A stretch of 24,356 bases of DNA from Ignavibacteriales bacterium (GTDB lineage Bacteria; Bacteroidota; Ignavibacteria; Ignavibacteriales; Ignavibacteriaceae). The translations under genes and the position numbers were made by a program. Positions 8,738 to 16,577 of the stretch are shown here, piece by piece; the stretch's first letter is position 1; every line of letters starts with the position of its first letter. The notes under the pieces were generated by a model that was not told the origin of the DNA, did not search any database, and worked only from the letters and a program-made list of their open reading frames with translations. Where the stretch lies: positions 1-24,356 of the forward strand of contig DPRR01000002.1 of the NCBI GenBank assembly GCA_003538625.1, read 5' to 3'.

Positions 8738-8780
8738 AACTGTATAACCGCATTAATCAGCCAGAGACGGATAAGTAACT
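8738..8780. repeat. Degenerate copy of the CTGTATAACC repeat
   Basis: AACTGTATAACCGCATTAATCAG, followed by GCCAGAGACGGATAAGTAAC, closely follows the start of the element at 17340 (AACTGTATAACCTCTTTAATC, then GCCACAGGCGGACAGGTAAG). It starts directly behind the stop codon of the metalloprotease-like gene. The 3' module of the repeat (CAAGAGGATA) is missing, so this is a partial or decayed copy. Confidence 0.6.
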
Positions 8781-8863
8781 ATTTTGACAATTAAATTAAA
8801 AAATAAAAAGTAAAATTTAACAAATGCACTTACTGACATTTTTATAATGAATTTTTAAATTTA

Positions 8864-8893
8864 AAACAGCGCTGATGAGAATTGGCGCTGTTT
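8864..8893. terminator. AAACAGCGC hairpin
   Basis: AAACAGCGC (8864-8872) pairs perfectly with GCGCTGTTT (8885-8893) around a 12-nt loop. Only a short T stretch lies in the stem's 3' arm and A-rich sequence follows, so termination on the plus strand is only possible; it lies just before the stronger hairpin at 8905. Confidence 0.5.
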
Positions 8894-8904
8894 AAGAAAA
8901 AGCC

Positions 8905-8938
8905 AATCCCCGATGGTTAACCCACATCGGGGATTTTT
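8905..8938. terminator. Bidirectional rho-independent terminator
   Basis: AATCCCCGATG (8905-8915) pairs over 11 bp with CATCGGGGATT (8925-8935), loop 9 nt, followed by T5 on the plus strand; on the minus strand the stem is followed by GGCTTTTTCTT. It lies between the plus-strand 8200 gene and the minus-strand propeller gene ending at 9296, so it can serve both convergent units. Confidence 0.8.
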
Positions 8939-8945
8939 ATTTTAC

Positions 8946-9113
8946 TGCGTTAGGGATTGAAGCCGTATGCAGCAACGAAGTGCTGTGCGAAGCACGTAAG
9001 CCCGACTTCCGATTAAGCGGGACAGGCTGAACGGAGCGAATAATAAAATCGTTTATTTGTGGAGCGGAGAACCTTCCTGCCGGCAGGCAGGGCGAAGTGA
9101 AAGGGAACGCCCA
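8946..9113. other. GC-rich structured intergenic element
   Basis: This block is clearly richer in G and C than its surroundings and has no ORF. It starts GCGTTAGGGATTGAAGCC and contains several small complementary arms: GTGC-GAA-GCAC around 8983-8993, CGAATAA with TTATTTG around 9038-9060, and the perfect CCTGCCGGCAGG palindrome at 9076-9087, with recurring GGAGCG words. Similar GCGTTAGGGATTG elements occur between genes in Bacteroidota, from memory. It could be a mobile palindromic element or a structured RNA; the sequence does not decide. Confidence 0.5.
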
Positions 9114-9224
9114 AAATCTATTCTTACTAAAATAATATTTAAATCACAGGTTGATTATTAAGTATATGATTGAGCATTACCCATACGGATTTCAGGAAAT
9201 AAATTTGAATTAAATTTTTATTAA

Positions 9225-9272
9225 CCCCTGCTGATTACTGCTTACCTGTGTGCAGGTTATTATCAGCAGGGG
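9225..9272. terminator. Two-tier hairpin downstream of the propeller gene
   Basis: CCCCTGCTGAT (9225-9235) pairs with ATCAGCAGGGG (9262-9272) over 11 bp; inside, ACCTG (9244-9248) pairs with CAGGT (9253-9257). It lies 23 bp past the stop codon of the minus-strand propeller gene, in terminator position, but only TTAATAAAAATTT follows on that strand, so it could equally protect the mRNA 3' end. Confidence 0.55.
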
Positions 9273-9295
9273 AGTGATATGTGAAATATTAAATA

Positions 9296-11389
9296 TTATT
9301 TAAGCAGTATCATCTTTTTAGAATTTATGAAAGAACCTGATTGTATTTTGTAAATGTAAACACCGCTTGCTAATGCGGAAGCGTTAAAATTTACTTCATA
9401 TTGTCCTGCAGCTTTTTCTTCATTAACAAGTGCTGCAACTTCATTGCCGAGTATATCATACACTTTTAAAGTCACCATTCCAGCTTTTGGTAACTGGAAT
9501 TTAATTGTTGTACTAGGATTAAATGGATTCGGATAATTCTGGGATAGATCAAAGGATACAGGTGATTTTGATTCTGCGTTGTCATTGACTGAGGTTACAA
9601 CTTCATTAAGCGGACGCCAGAAAATTCCGGTCGAGTATGTACCACAAAGAATATTATTTCCTATTATACCAATAACCTCATTAGCGCTGCTTGATCCAAA
9701 AGCGGGTAAACCATCACCAATATCTACCCAGTTATTTCCGTCATCAGTTGATTTATAAAAGTATCCATCTACAGTTCCGGCAAACAAAGTTGAACCATAA
9801 GACGAAATTGTTAAAACTGAAGTAGAAGTCATTCCATTGATAGTAAGTGACCAATTCTTTCCATCATCATCAGAGCGATAGACTCCATCACCGGAGGCAG
9901 TAAAAAGATAATTTTTAAATTTTATGATATTATGTGTTGATGAATAATTACCCAATCCATTTGATGACTGGAGCCATGACAAACCACCATCAGAAGATTT
10001 GAATATAAATCCACTTGAAAGGGTTGATGCATAAATAGTAGATGAATCTATAAATGTAAAATTTTCAATCTCCGGATCAGTTAGGGTTGCACTGAGTGGT
10101 TCCCAAGTAGTACCATAATCAGAAGATCTATAAGCGCCATTAGAAAAAGAAACTGCAAACACCAAATTATTATTTGCATTTACAGTTCTAAAATAGGAAT
10201 CTCTGACCGACGTTAAAATGCGTTCCCAAGTATTTCCATTATCAGTTGATTTTTGCAATCCATCGGTTGCTGTTGCTGCGAATAATGCAGAATCATTTTT
10301 TGCAAAGCCTTTAAATGCACGAGCATTTATATTTTCATATTGTGTCCAAGTCTCACCTGAGTCACTGGAAATAAAAGCACCGGCACCTAACGTTCCTGCT
10401 ATAATGACGGAATCAAGATTAAGAAACGCGCGTACACTAGTGGACATCATTCCAAAAGACATCTTTGACCAGGTGTCCCCGCTGTCGATAGAGCGATAAA
10501 CACTATTATCACTTGCGGCATAATATGTGTTTCCTAACTGGAGGAAATCATTGATGTATGGATTATCTAAACTTGGATCGACGGGGTTCCAGGAGTTGCC
10601 CATATCTGTTGAAACAAATGCACCATTACTTTTAACACCAGCAAACAATTTATCAGACAGTACACTAAGTGTATAGACTGATGGTGGAGTTAATCCATTT
10701 GAAATAGATGTCCATGTAGTTCCATGATCCTCAGATACAAATGCTCCATCAACTGTACCTGCAAATACTTTTGTTCTGCCGTACACACACATTGCATTTA
10801 TAGCTCCACCTGTAATACCGTTATTTGCAGAAATCCAGGTAGCACCCTGATCGCTAGTCATATAAACACCTTCATCAGTTCCGGCAAAAAGGTAGGATCC
10901 CTGAACTGCAAAATTAAAAACCATAGAACCGGTAAATCCTGAATCGACTCGTGTCCAATTTTCTCCGTTGTCATCAGATTTATAAACACCGTTTAAGGTT
11001 CCAGCAAATAAAGAAGTATCAAGACCAGTTAATGCGAATACATAATCTGTATTAATCCCATTACTTGATCTGCTCCAATTTTCTCCGTTATCAGTAGACC
11101 GGAAAACACCTTCGAAACAACCAGCAAATAGCCCTGAACGGGAAGAATAAATAGTTTCAATGAATGTGGTTGGAAGACCATTACTTTTATATTCCCAAGT
11201 AAGACCTTCATTAGTAGAAGCATAAATACCTGAGATGGTGCCGGCGAATACAATTGTATCCTGCGAGCCCAGACAAGTTACACCACCGCCATAAGGACCG
11301 GCAGCCTGCTGCCACTGAGCAATCGAATCATCAGTGAAAACGGATACCAACAAAAAAATTACAAACGACACATAAAACAATTTGCGCAT
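9296..11389 (-). CDS. Secreted Asp-box (BNR/VPS10-like) propeller with T9SS sorting domain
   Basis: 697 residues. The signal peptide spans ~1-24 (ends DSIAQ). Thirteen Asp-box motifs of the type S-x-D-x-G-x-x-W follow about every 40-45 residues (STNEGLTW, STDNGENW, SDDNGENW, TSDQGATW, SEDHGTTW, STDMGNSW, SIDSGDTW, SSDSGETW, STDNGNTW, SSDYGTTW, SSDGGLSW, SDDDGKNW, STDDGNNW), each with a partner strand such as LFAGT-GVY, giving one or two sialidase/VPS10-like beta-propellers. The C-terminal ~85 residues form a T9SS sorting domain (LSQNYPNPFNPSTTIKF; ASGVYIYKIQ; KKMILLK). CGGAG lies 6 nt before ATG 11389. It starts 36 nt after the TrmB-type regulator gene on the same strand, so the two are probably one operon. 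No catalytic residues are recognisable. Confidence 0.92.
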   Translation of the reverse strand: MRKLFYVSFVIFLLVSVFTDDSIAQWQQAAGPYGGGVTCLGSQDTIVFAGTISGIYASTNEGLTWEYKSNGLPTTFIETIYSSRSGLFAGCFEGVFRSTDNGENWSRSSNGINTDYVFALTGLDTSLFAGTLNGVYKSDDNGENWTRVDSGFTGSMVFNFAVQGSYLFAGTDEGVYMTSDQGATWISANNGITGGAINAMCVYGRTKVFAGTVDGAFVSEDHGTTWTSISNGLTPPSVYTLSVLSDKLFAGVKSNGAFVSTDMGNSWNPVDPSLDNPYINDFLQLGNTYYAASDNSVYRSIDSGDTWSKMSFGMMSTSVRAFLNLDSVIIAGTLGAGAFISSDSGETWTQYENINARAFKGFAKNDSALFAATATDGLQKSTDNGNTWERILTSVRDSYFRTVNANNNLVFAVSFSNGAYRSSDYGTTWEPLSATLTDPEIENFTFIDSSTIYASTLSSGFIFKSSDGGLSWLQSSNGLGNYSSTHNIIKFKNYLFTASGDGVYRSDDDGKNWSLTINGMTSTSVLTISSYGSTLFAGTVDGYFYKSTDDGNNWVDIGDGLPAFGSSSANEVIGIIGNNILCGTYSTGIFWRPLNEVVTSVNDNAESKSPVSFDLSQNYPNPFNPSTTIKFQLPKAGMVTLKVYDILGNEVAALVNEEKAAGQYEVNFNASALASGVYIYKIQSGSFINSKKMILLK

Positions 11390-11425
11390 AATACACTCCG
11401 AATAAATTATTAATAAAGCTGACTA

Positions 11426-12253
11426 TTAATTCCGAATAATTTTAGTTATTTTTTTTTTAAAATCAGTTAATGATATACCAGTTGACCAAATATTTTCAAA
11501 TACTTTTTTTAATGCACCCGAAAAACTTGGGTGATTAATAAATACAGATGTGATACTTGGTTTTAAAGAAACTTTATCATTTAAGGCAAGCAGGGTGATG
11601 GAATCATCGCTTATACAAAGTTTAAAAGGCAATTCTTTTACAATTTTTATTTTTTCGCCAATTTTTTCATATTGTTCAAGTATCTTTATTAAATGCTGAG
11701 CATCTTCTAATGATTCAATGCCGCTGTATTCATATATGCATTTATAAACAACTTTTCTTTTAAGGAGGGATCTTTCGTATGCAAGATTATCTTTAAGCGG
11801 AAGAGCATAAGGTTGTTTAGAAAATAATAGTAATTCTTTTTTAGTGTTATCCTGAAGATCTAACCATTTTTCTTTTATTTGCTCTCCTTCAGTTAATATC
11901 TCTATATAATCCAATGATTCAGAATTTTTAGGTCTTGCTGTTTGAAGATTAGTAAGTTCTTCCTGAAGTTCATCTGCTATAGCTTTCTTCCGATCGTACT
12001 CGGATAAAATGTTTTTAAAAACAATTTTAGGGCTTATGCTGCTAAATATTTTAATTCCGTTTCTAAAGCTTTCATTACATAATCCCTTTTTAACAAGGTT
12101 TTGTAGAATCTCATAGGACTTTGTTCGACTTATGGAGGTAACTTTGGCAATTTCGGGAGCAGTGAATTCTTTTTTATGAAGGAGGGCTATATATACTTCA
12201 GCTTCTCTTCTTGGTATACCCAGATACTGAATTTTATCAAGTAACTCTTTCAT
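11426..12253 (-). CDS. TrmB-family transcriptional regulator
   Basis: 275 residues. The N-terminal winged helix (1-75: YLGIPRREAEVYIALLHKK, APEIAKVTSISRTKSYEIL, LVKKGLCNE) is the TrmB-type DNA-binding domain. A coiled coil at ~88-115 (DRKKAIADELQEELTNLQ) would dimerise it, and residues ~125-270 form the C-terminal effector domain with TEGEQIKEKWLDLQ and a late FENIWSTGISL. TrmB regulators are best known from archaea as sugar-responsive repressors or activators; the ligand here is unknown. AAAGG precedes ATG 12253. Two perfect palindromes at 12275-12309 lie directly upstream, suggesting autoregulation, and the next gene in the operon encodes the Asp-box secreted protein. Confidence 0.88.
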   Translation of the reverse strand: MKELLDKIQYLGIPRREAEVYIALLHKKEFTAPEIAKVTSISRTKSYEILQNLVKKGLCNESFRNGIKIFSSISPKIVFKNILSEYDRKKAIADELQEELTNLQTARPKNSESLDYIEILTEGEQIKEKWLDLQDNTKKELLLFSKQPYALPLKDNLAYERSLLKRKVVYKCIYEYSGIESLEDAQHLIKILEQYEKIGEKIKIVKELPFKLCISDDSITLLALNDKVSLKPSITSVFINHPSFSGALKKVFENIWSTGISLTDFKKKITKIIRN

Positions 12254-12274
12254 GATGACCTTTCTTTTTAGTTG

Positions 12275-12309
12275 ATTCCCTTATAAGGGAATGTATCCCC
12301 TATAGGGGA
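12275..12309. promoter_or_regulatory. Tandem palindromes, candidate TrmB-type operator
   Basis: ATTCCCTTATAAGGGAAT (12275-12292) is a perfect 18-bp palindrome and TCCCCTATAGGGGA (12296-12309) a perfect 14-bp one; their centres are 19 bp apart, about two turns. Both share the form (C)CCC-TA-GGG(G). They start 22 bp before the regulator's ATG. A half-site, TAGGGGATAC, recurs at 12636-12645 before the divergent secreted-protein gene and is identical to the minus-strand reading of one side of the second palindrome. Confidence 0.72.
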
Positions 12310-12421
12310 CATACTAAACTAAGAATTATTATTTTTATATACAAATATTCATTGTTTAACATAACGCGATTGCAAACAGGCAAGAGATAGAATTAATATA
12401 TTTAGCAAGACAACAAAAAAT

Positions 12422-12513
12422 GGATCACTACTGAAGATGAAATTATGCAGGAGATTGTGTAACTGAAAGAAGAGATGGAGCAGAAAATGAAAGATATGCG
12501 GAAGTTGAACTGA
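12422..12513 (+). pseudogene. Relic of a small gene (copy 1, with stop)
   Basis: The frame ITTEDEIMQEIV-stop-LKEEMEQKMKDMRKLN-stop is nearly identical to 18102-18191, where the same words run uninterrupted (AAA in place of TAA at the internal stop). No start codon precedes it. Some similarity continues past the stop (ATGGATATTTA). It is a decayed second copy of the tail of a small coiled-coil protein. Confidence 0.7.
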
Positions 12514-12550
12514 AGAATTATTTCACAATTGTTAATGGATATTTAAGCTG

Positions 12551-12645
12551 AAATAATTAAGTTTAATCAGCTTAATTATTTATTAAGGGAACTTATGTTT
12601 TTTAACATAAGTGTATAAACCTTCATTATATTTTTTAGGGGATAC
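12551..12645 (+). promoter_or_regulatory. Leader with two perfect hairpins and a TrmB-like half-site
   Basis: AAATAATTAAG (12551-12561) pairs with CTTAATTATTT (12571-12581), and ACTTATGTT (12591-12599) pairs with AACATAAGT (12604-12612) around a TTTT loop. Then come a T-run and TAGGGGATAC (12636-12645), whose AGGGG is the ribosome binding site of the gene at 12649. The arms may be protein-binding palindromes or RNA hairpins. Function is inferred only from position. Confidence 0.45.
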
Positions 12646-12648
12646 AAA

Positions 12649-13725
12649 ATGAAAAAAATATTTTTCTTTTGTTTTTTGTTCATTTTAATGCCTATTAGAA
12701 TGTTCGTTGGAAATCCCGTTGTTTTGCCGCAAGCCTTCATCTCAGAACTTAAATTTGATGTTAATAATAATTGGATTCTGGAAATTACTTTTGGGTTTAG
12801 TAAACCTTATTTACAAGAAGAGTATGATAGTATCTGCATTGAGACATCAAATGGATTTTCAAGATTAAAATTGGATAATATAGAAGACAGCACAAATTTA
12901 TTCGTTATAACTTCAGATAGTTTGTTTGCACCGCTGGCGATAAACAGGGATGGGGATAGAATCAAATTATACTCTTACCTTTCTTCGGGTTCTTGGGGTG
13001 AACTAACAAAAGATTCTTTGGTTTTTGGAGATTACCCTGACTCTTATTTTGATTTCTTGCCTGTTGATTACTCGATTGCACGTATAAGTTACGGAATTGG
13101 TTTTGCGAAAGATAAAAGTCCGACGATAGGTGTTGAGAACGATACTGTTGGAACCTGCGGGACGCTAAGTGGATTTATTTATGACAAAAATAATAATCTG
13201 GTGACTAGCGGAAACTTTATTTTGGACAACCCTCTTTATATTAACTCGGCAGGAATCTTTACTACAAGTATTTTTGCAAGGAGGTTTGCTGTTAACTTTA
13301 TGACAAATAATTACGAACCAGGTCACTTTCAAGGAGTAAGAATTGATACGATTAAATTAAATATTAACCCTGATTCACTTTACATAAATGATATACATAT
13401 TTTGACTGATTTTTTAGTCGATGTGGAGGAAAGACCAGTTAAAAACACCAGTTTAATAAGTATAACAAATTATCCTAATCCATTTAATTCCACTACCAAT
13501 TTTATAATAACAATACCAAATGAATTACAGAGCAAACCAAAGGAGATCAATATCTATAATGGTACAGGTGAAAAAATATTTTCCATAAATGCGAGTGAAA
13601 AACTTAATGCAATTTGGGATGGAAAAGATATGATGGGAAATCCGGTTTCAACGGGTATATACTATTACCAATTAGTTATCGGAGGTAAAGTTCATAAAAA
13701 TGGTAAAATGATTTTGTTGAAATGA
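12649..13725 (+). CDS. Secreted protein with T9SS sorting domain
   Basis: 358 residues. Signal peptide ~1-21 (KKIFFFCFLFILMPIRMFVG). The mature N-terminus, VVLPQAFISELKFDVNNNWILEI, recalls lamin-tail or related beta-sandwich domains at the start of T9SS cargo. A middle segment (GTLSGFIYDKNNNLVTSGNFILD) looks like a carboxypeptidase-regulatory-like beta domain. The C-terminus is a T9SS/FlgD-like sorting domain (ITNYPNPFNSTTNFII; NIYNGTGEKIFSI; IWDGKDMMGNPVSTGIYYYQL; GKMILLK). AGGGG lies 7 nt before ATG. The gene is divergent from the TrmB regulator, and the half-site overlapping its ribosome binding site suggests it may belong to that regulon. The next gene starts 7 nt after its stop. Confidence 0.85.
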   Translation: MKKIFFFCFLFILMPIRMFVGNPVVLPQAFISELKFDVNNNWILEITFGFSKPYLQEEYDSICIETSNGFSRLKLDNIEDSTNLFVITSDSLFAPLAINRDGDRIKLYSYLSSGSWGELTKDSLVFGDYPDSYFDFLPVDYSIARISYGIGFAKDKSPTIGVENDTVGTCGTLSGFIYDKNNNLVTSGNFILDNPLYINSAGIFTTSIFARRFAVNFMTNNYEPGHFQGVRIDTIKLNINPDSLYINDIHILTDFLVDVEERPVKNTSLISITNYPNPFNSTTNFIITIPNELQSKPKEINIYNGTGEKIFSINASEKLNAIWDGKDMMGNPVSTGIYYYQLVIGGKVHKNGKMILLK

Positions 13726-13732
13726 TGATGTA

Positions 13733-14305
13733 ATGAAGGAAGTTTTAAATATTTTTTTAATCCTAAGTACTTCGATTTTTAGTCAGGGCGTTAAATTTCT
13801 AGGTGAAGATATTACATTCAGGTTAGATAAGGAATATTTTATAGTTGATGGGCTTTACTGGTTTTATAATGAAACTGATAAACCAGTAGAGAAAATAATT
13901 TATTATCCATTCCCAGCAGATTATGCAGCCGGAGAAGTAGATTCAATTAGTATTTATAACATATCAGAACAGCGGGACGAAATTGCCCTGGAAATTGGTG
14001 ATACCGGCTTAAGACATTTATTGATGATGCCGGCTAACGATACGACTATTTACAGGATAGGTTACAGGCAAAGCGTTAGGAACGGCTGTGCGAAATATAT
14101 CTTAACAAGTACGGCAGAATGGAATAGACCATTAGAATGGGTTAAGTATAAACTAATTGCTGATGATAAAGCAGAAATAAATAAGTTTTCTTACGAACCA
14201 GATAAGTTGTACCAGGTTGACAACCAAAAAATATTTTATTGGGAAAGAAGAAATTTTCTACCAGAATTTGATTTTGTGATTTGTATAAAAAAAATGAATG
14301 ATTGA
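13733..14305 (+). CDS. Exported protein, unknown family
   Basis: 190 residues. A short hydrophobic N-terminus (EVLNIFLILSTSIFSQ) looks like a signal peptide cut before Q or G. The mature part is beta-rich: FLGEDITFRLDKEYFIVDGLYWFYNE, then KIIYYPFPADYAAGEVDSISIYN, suggesting an immunoglobulin-like or DUF4424-like sandwich of the kind that describes corrections to a measured quantity. This is only a resemblance. It lacks a T9SS tail, so it probably stays in the periplasm or cell envelope. ATG 13733 lies 7 nt after the previous stop with no clear ribosome binding site, so translation is probably coupled to the T9SS gene before it. I do not recognise the family firmly. Confidence 0.7.
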   Translation: MKEVLNIFLILSTSIFSQGVKFLGEDITFRLDKEYFIVDGLYWFYNETDKPVEKIIYYPFPADYAAGEVDSISIYNISEQRDEIALEIGDTGLRHLLMMPANDTTIYRIGYRQSVRNGCAKYILTSTAEWNRPLEWVKYKLIADDKAEINKFSYEPDKLYQVDNQKIFYWERRNFLPEFDFVICIKKMND

Positions 14306-14372
14306 GATTAAGCAAGTGAATTAAATATCTAATAAGTAGAAGTTATAACTAATAATAATTTTGGAGCGTGTT

Positions 14373-14963
14373 ATGAAAAAATTAATTGGAGCCCTTGCTG
14401 TAATCACAATTATTTTGACAACTTTCATCATTGCAAAAATTGGTGATCAAATTCCCAAAGGCTGGTTTTCTGCTGGAAGTAATCCATCTGAATATGAAAT
14501 GGGAATTGATAATACAAATTTTGTGGACGGCCATTTTTGTGCATATATAAAATCAAAGGCACCTAAAGAAAATGAATTTGGAACTTTAATGCAGACTATT
14601 AGTGCAGAGAATTATTTAGGGAAAAGGTTACAGATATCCGGCTATATTAAAAGTGAAAATGTTAATGGATGGAGTGGTATGTGGATGAGAATCGATGGCG
14701 AAAATAATCAGCAATTGGGTTTTGATAATATGCGAGACAGAACAATAAAAGGCACAACAGATTGGAAAAAATATGAAATTGTTTTAGACATACCGATTAA
14801 TAGTAAAACAATTAATTATGGGGTTTTGTTAGGCAGTAACGGTAAAGTTTGGTTTGATAATTTCAGATTGGATGAAGTTGATAAAAATGTTCAAGTAACA
14901 AATCTGATAAAAGAAAATAAATTTCCATCTCAACCAGTAAATTTAAATTTTGAGGAAAAATAA
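14373..14963 (+). CDS. Membrane-anchored beta-sandwich (AraC C-terminal-like) domain protein
   Basis: 196 residues. One hydrophobic N-terminal segment (5-24) acts as signal or anchor. The remainder, from GWFSAGSNPSEYEMGIDN through LMQTISAENYLGKRLQISGY, GMWMRIDGEN, FDNMRDRTIKGTTDWKKYE, VLDIPINSKTINYGVLL to GKVWFDNFRLDEVD, is a galactose-binding-like beta sandwich. The same domain is known (from memory) as the C-terminus of some AraC-type regulators in Firmicutes. Here it stands alone and is exported, so it is more likely a ligand-binding envelope protein. ATG 14373 is preferred over TTG 14361 because GGAG lies 6 nt before it. It follows the 13733 gene by 67 nt and may be in the same unit. Confidence 0.7.
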   Translation: MKKLIGALAVITIILTTFIIAKIGDQIPKGWFSAGSNPSEYEMGIDNTNFVDGHFCAYIKSKAPKENEFGTLMQTISAENYLGKRLQISGYIKSENVNGWSGMWMRIDGENNQQLGFDNMRDRTIKGTTDWKKYEIVLDIPINSKTINYGVLLGSNGKVWFDNFRLDEVDKNVQVTNLIKENKFPSQPVNLNFEEK

Positions 14964-14994
14964 GTACTTCAGTAAATTTTTTAATAATAATTCC

Positions 14995-15039
14995 CGTGTT
15001 GTGTTTTAATAACTTGTACCGATTTGTCGGGATAACACG
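14995..15039. terminator. Nested hairpin, weak terminator candidate
   Basis: CGTGTT (14995-15000) pairs with AACACG (15034-15039) and encloses CCGA-TTTG-TCGG (15019-15030). There is no T-run behind it. It lies between two same-strand envelope-protein genes and could be a weak terminator or another palindromic repeat. Confidence 0.35.
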
Positions 15040-15075
15040 TGATTATACCACTAACCAATATATCAGGGTAAAATA

Positions 15076-15762
15076 ATGAAATACTATCGTTTGCTTATTC
15101 TCTTTTTTCTTTTTTTAAATTTCTCTTTTGCTCAAGATTCTTCTAAAACAATCAATAAGGAATTAAAACACGGTATACAATTTCAAATTGGAAGTTTATT
15201 AAACCTTACTAACTTTAATAATTATACATTTTCCTATAGATATTTATTTAACAATTACACAGGAATACGGATTGGCTTGCTTACTAATATCAATGAAGAA
15301 GATTATGATATTACTCAGCAGTTAGATAGTATAATTACTAATCCTCCGATTAAATACAATAATTATAACTTAAAATTATCGATTCAATATCTGCACAGTT
15401 TAATAAGTTACAACAGTTTTAATTTTATTTTAGGAGGAGGTCCCTTCATATCCTATAATAGAAATGAATCATATGAAGAATATCTAAGCAGTTCATATAT
15501 AAGCAAATATGAAAATATAAATAAAACTGTTAGTTACGGGTTAGATATAGTTTTAGGTGTTGAGTATAATTTGTCTGAAAATGTTAAACTATCCGGTGAA
15601 TATGGGCTGACAATATCAAATGAGAATTCGGATATTAAGAATAGTCAAACTAACATTTATAATGATGGTAGCCCAAACAGAATCCGCAAAGACGAGGGAG
15701 AAAGAAATGCTTTTAGGACGAGGGGTTTAGGAGTAAATTTCGGCATCTCCATTTTCTTTTAA
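15076..15762 (+). CDS. Outer-membrane beta-barrel protein
   Basis: 228 residues. The signal peptide spans 1-19 (ends FSFAQ). The mature protein has alternating hydrophobic/polar strands with aromatic girdles (GIQFQIGSLLNLTNFNNYTFSYRYLF; YNLKLSIQYLHSL; SYGLDIVLGVEYNLSENVKLSGEYGLTIS), long Asn/Ser/Tyr-rich loops and a C-terminal Phe (LGVNFGISIFF), all typical of a small 8- or 10-strand barrel of the OMP_b-brl type. It probably sits in the outer membrane with structural or adhesion roles. ATG 15076 follows a weak AGGGTAAAATA. The gene is followed at once by an inverted-repeat element. Family assignment is by architecture only. Confidence 0.8.
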   Translation: MKYYRLLILFFLFLNFSFAQDSSKTINKELKHGIQFQIGSLLNLTNFNNYTFSYRYLFNNYTGIRIGLLTNINEEDYDITQQLDSIITNPPIKYNNYNLKLSIQYLHSLISYNSFNFILGGGPFISYNRNESYEEYLSSSYISKYENINKTVSYGLDIVLGVEYNLSENVKLSGEYGLTISNENSDIKNSQTNIYNDGSPNRIRKDEGERNAFRTRGLGVNFGISIFF

Positions 15763-15763
15763 T

Positions 15764-15848
15764 ATAAGTCATATAACCACTATAATCGACTGAAGTGGAC
15801 AGGCAAGAGGATACAGAAGTATTGTTCACTCCGTAAAATATGACTTAT
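15764..15848. repeat. Inverted-repeat-flanked copy of the dispersed element
   Basis: ATAAGTCATAT (15764-15774) and ATATGACTTAT (15838-15848) are perfect 11-bp inverted repeats enclosing an inner stem CCACT/AGTGG and the repeat module GACAGGCAAGAGGATA. The whole 85-bp unit could fold into one long hairpin. It starts directly behind the stop of the barrel gene, where it might also terminate transcription. Confidence 0.7.
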
Positions 15849-15883
15849 TAAAATAAATACAATAAAAAATATCGAGTATCTAA

Positions 15884-16453
15884 TTGAATCCTAAAATAAT
15901 TGTTATTATAAGTATTGCATACCTGTATGGATTTTTTGAGTATTATTTAAGTTTACGACAAAGAAAAAAAACAAAGATTGTCCGCAAAGATGATAGAGGC
16001 AGCTTATGGGTGCTGCTTATATCCATAACAATTGGTTATTTGCTTTCTTTTTCTATTGCTGCTACAAAAATTGGCAGAATTTATCATTGGAATATTTTGT
16101 TCTCAATAGGATTATTTCTCATTGCGATTGGATTAATTATTAGGGTTATTTCCATTTGGCAACTCAGGCAATATTTTACTTATTCGGTTTCCAAAGTAGA
16201 AAATCACGAAATAGTAGAAAAAGGGTTGTATAAATTCATCAGGCATCCCGGTTATTTAGGCCAATTAATAATTTTTACGGGAATTTCTATTTCATTATCA
16301 AATTGGTTAGCTGTAATTCTTATGTTACTAACGACCTGCATTGGATTTCTGAATCGTATTAGAGTTGAAGAGAAATTTATGACTGATCTAATGGGCGACA
16401 AATATATTAATTATAAGAAGAGAACAAAAAAACTAATACCAAAAATTTATTAA
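15884..16453 (+). CDS. ICMT-like membrane methyltransferase (isoprenylcysteine carboxyl methyltransferase family)
   Basis: 189 residues with about five TM segments. The C-terminal half has the hallmarks of the ICMT/PEMT family: FTYSVSKVENHEIVEKGLYKFIRHPGYLGQ, with RHPGYLG forming part of the AdoMet site, and the final RIRVEEKFMTDLMGDKYINYKKRTKKLIP, where the two Glu and Tyr residues are typically conserved. Bacterial members methylate small lipophilic acceptors; the substrate here is unknown. The first possible start is TTG 15884 with no evident ribosome binding site, and no nearby ATG would keep the first TM. It follows the inverted-repeat element by 35 nt and precedes a repeat-rich gap. Confidence 0.85.
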   Translation: MNPKIIVIISIAYLYGFFEYYLSLRQRKKTKIVRKDDRGSLWVLLISITIGYLLSFSIAATKIGRIYHWNILFSIGLFLIAIGLIIRVISIWQLRQYFTYSVSKVENHEIVEKGLYKFIRHPGYLGQLIIFTGISISLSNWLAVILMLLTTCIGFLNRIRVEEKFMTDLMGDKYINYKKRTKKLIPKIY

Positions 16454-16470
16454 AATAAATATTGACTAGC

Positions 16471-16577
16471 TGCTTTATAAGTACAAAGTTTCACCACAGG
16501 GGGCCTGGTAAGTATAAAGTTCCACCAAAGGCGAACAGGCAAGAGGATATAAAAATATTATTCAATCAGTTGGTACG
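16471..16577. repeat. Dispersed mosaic repeat with internal tandem duplication
   Basis: TAAGTACAAAGTTTCACCAC at 16478 and TAAGTATAAAGTTCCACCAA at 16509 are imperfect copies with a 31-bp period. They are followed by AACAGGCAAGAGGATATAAA and AATATTATTCAATCAGTT, which nearly matches 17404-17440. The duplicated module carries different small palindromes in different copies, showing that the element grows by module replacement. Confidence 0.75.

Noticed and set aside
10218..10942. Plus-strand ORFs within the propeller gene
   Set aside because: They overlap Asp-box repeats of a clearly coding minus-strand gene and have no recognisable features.
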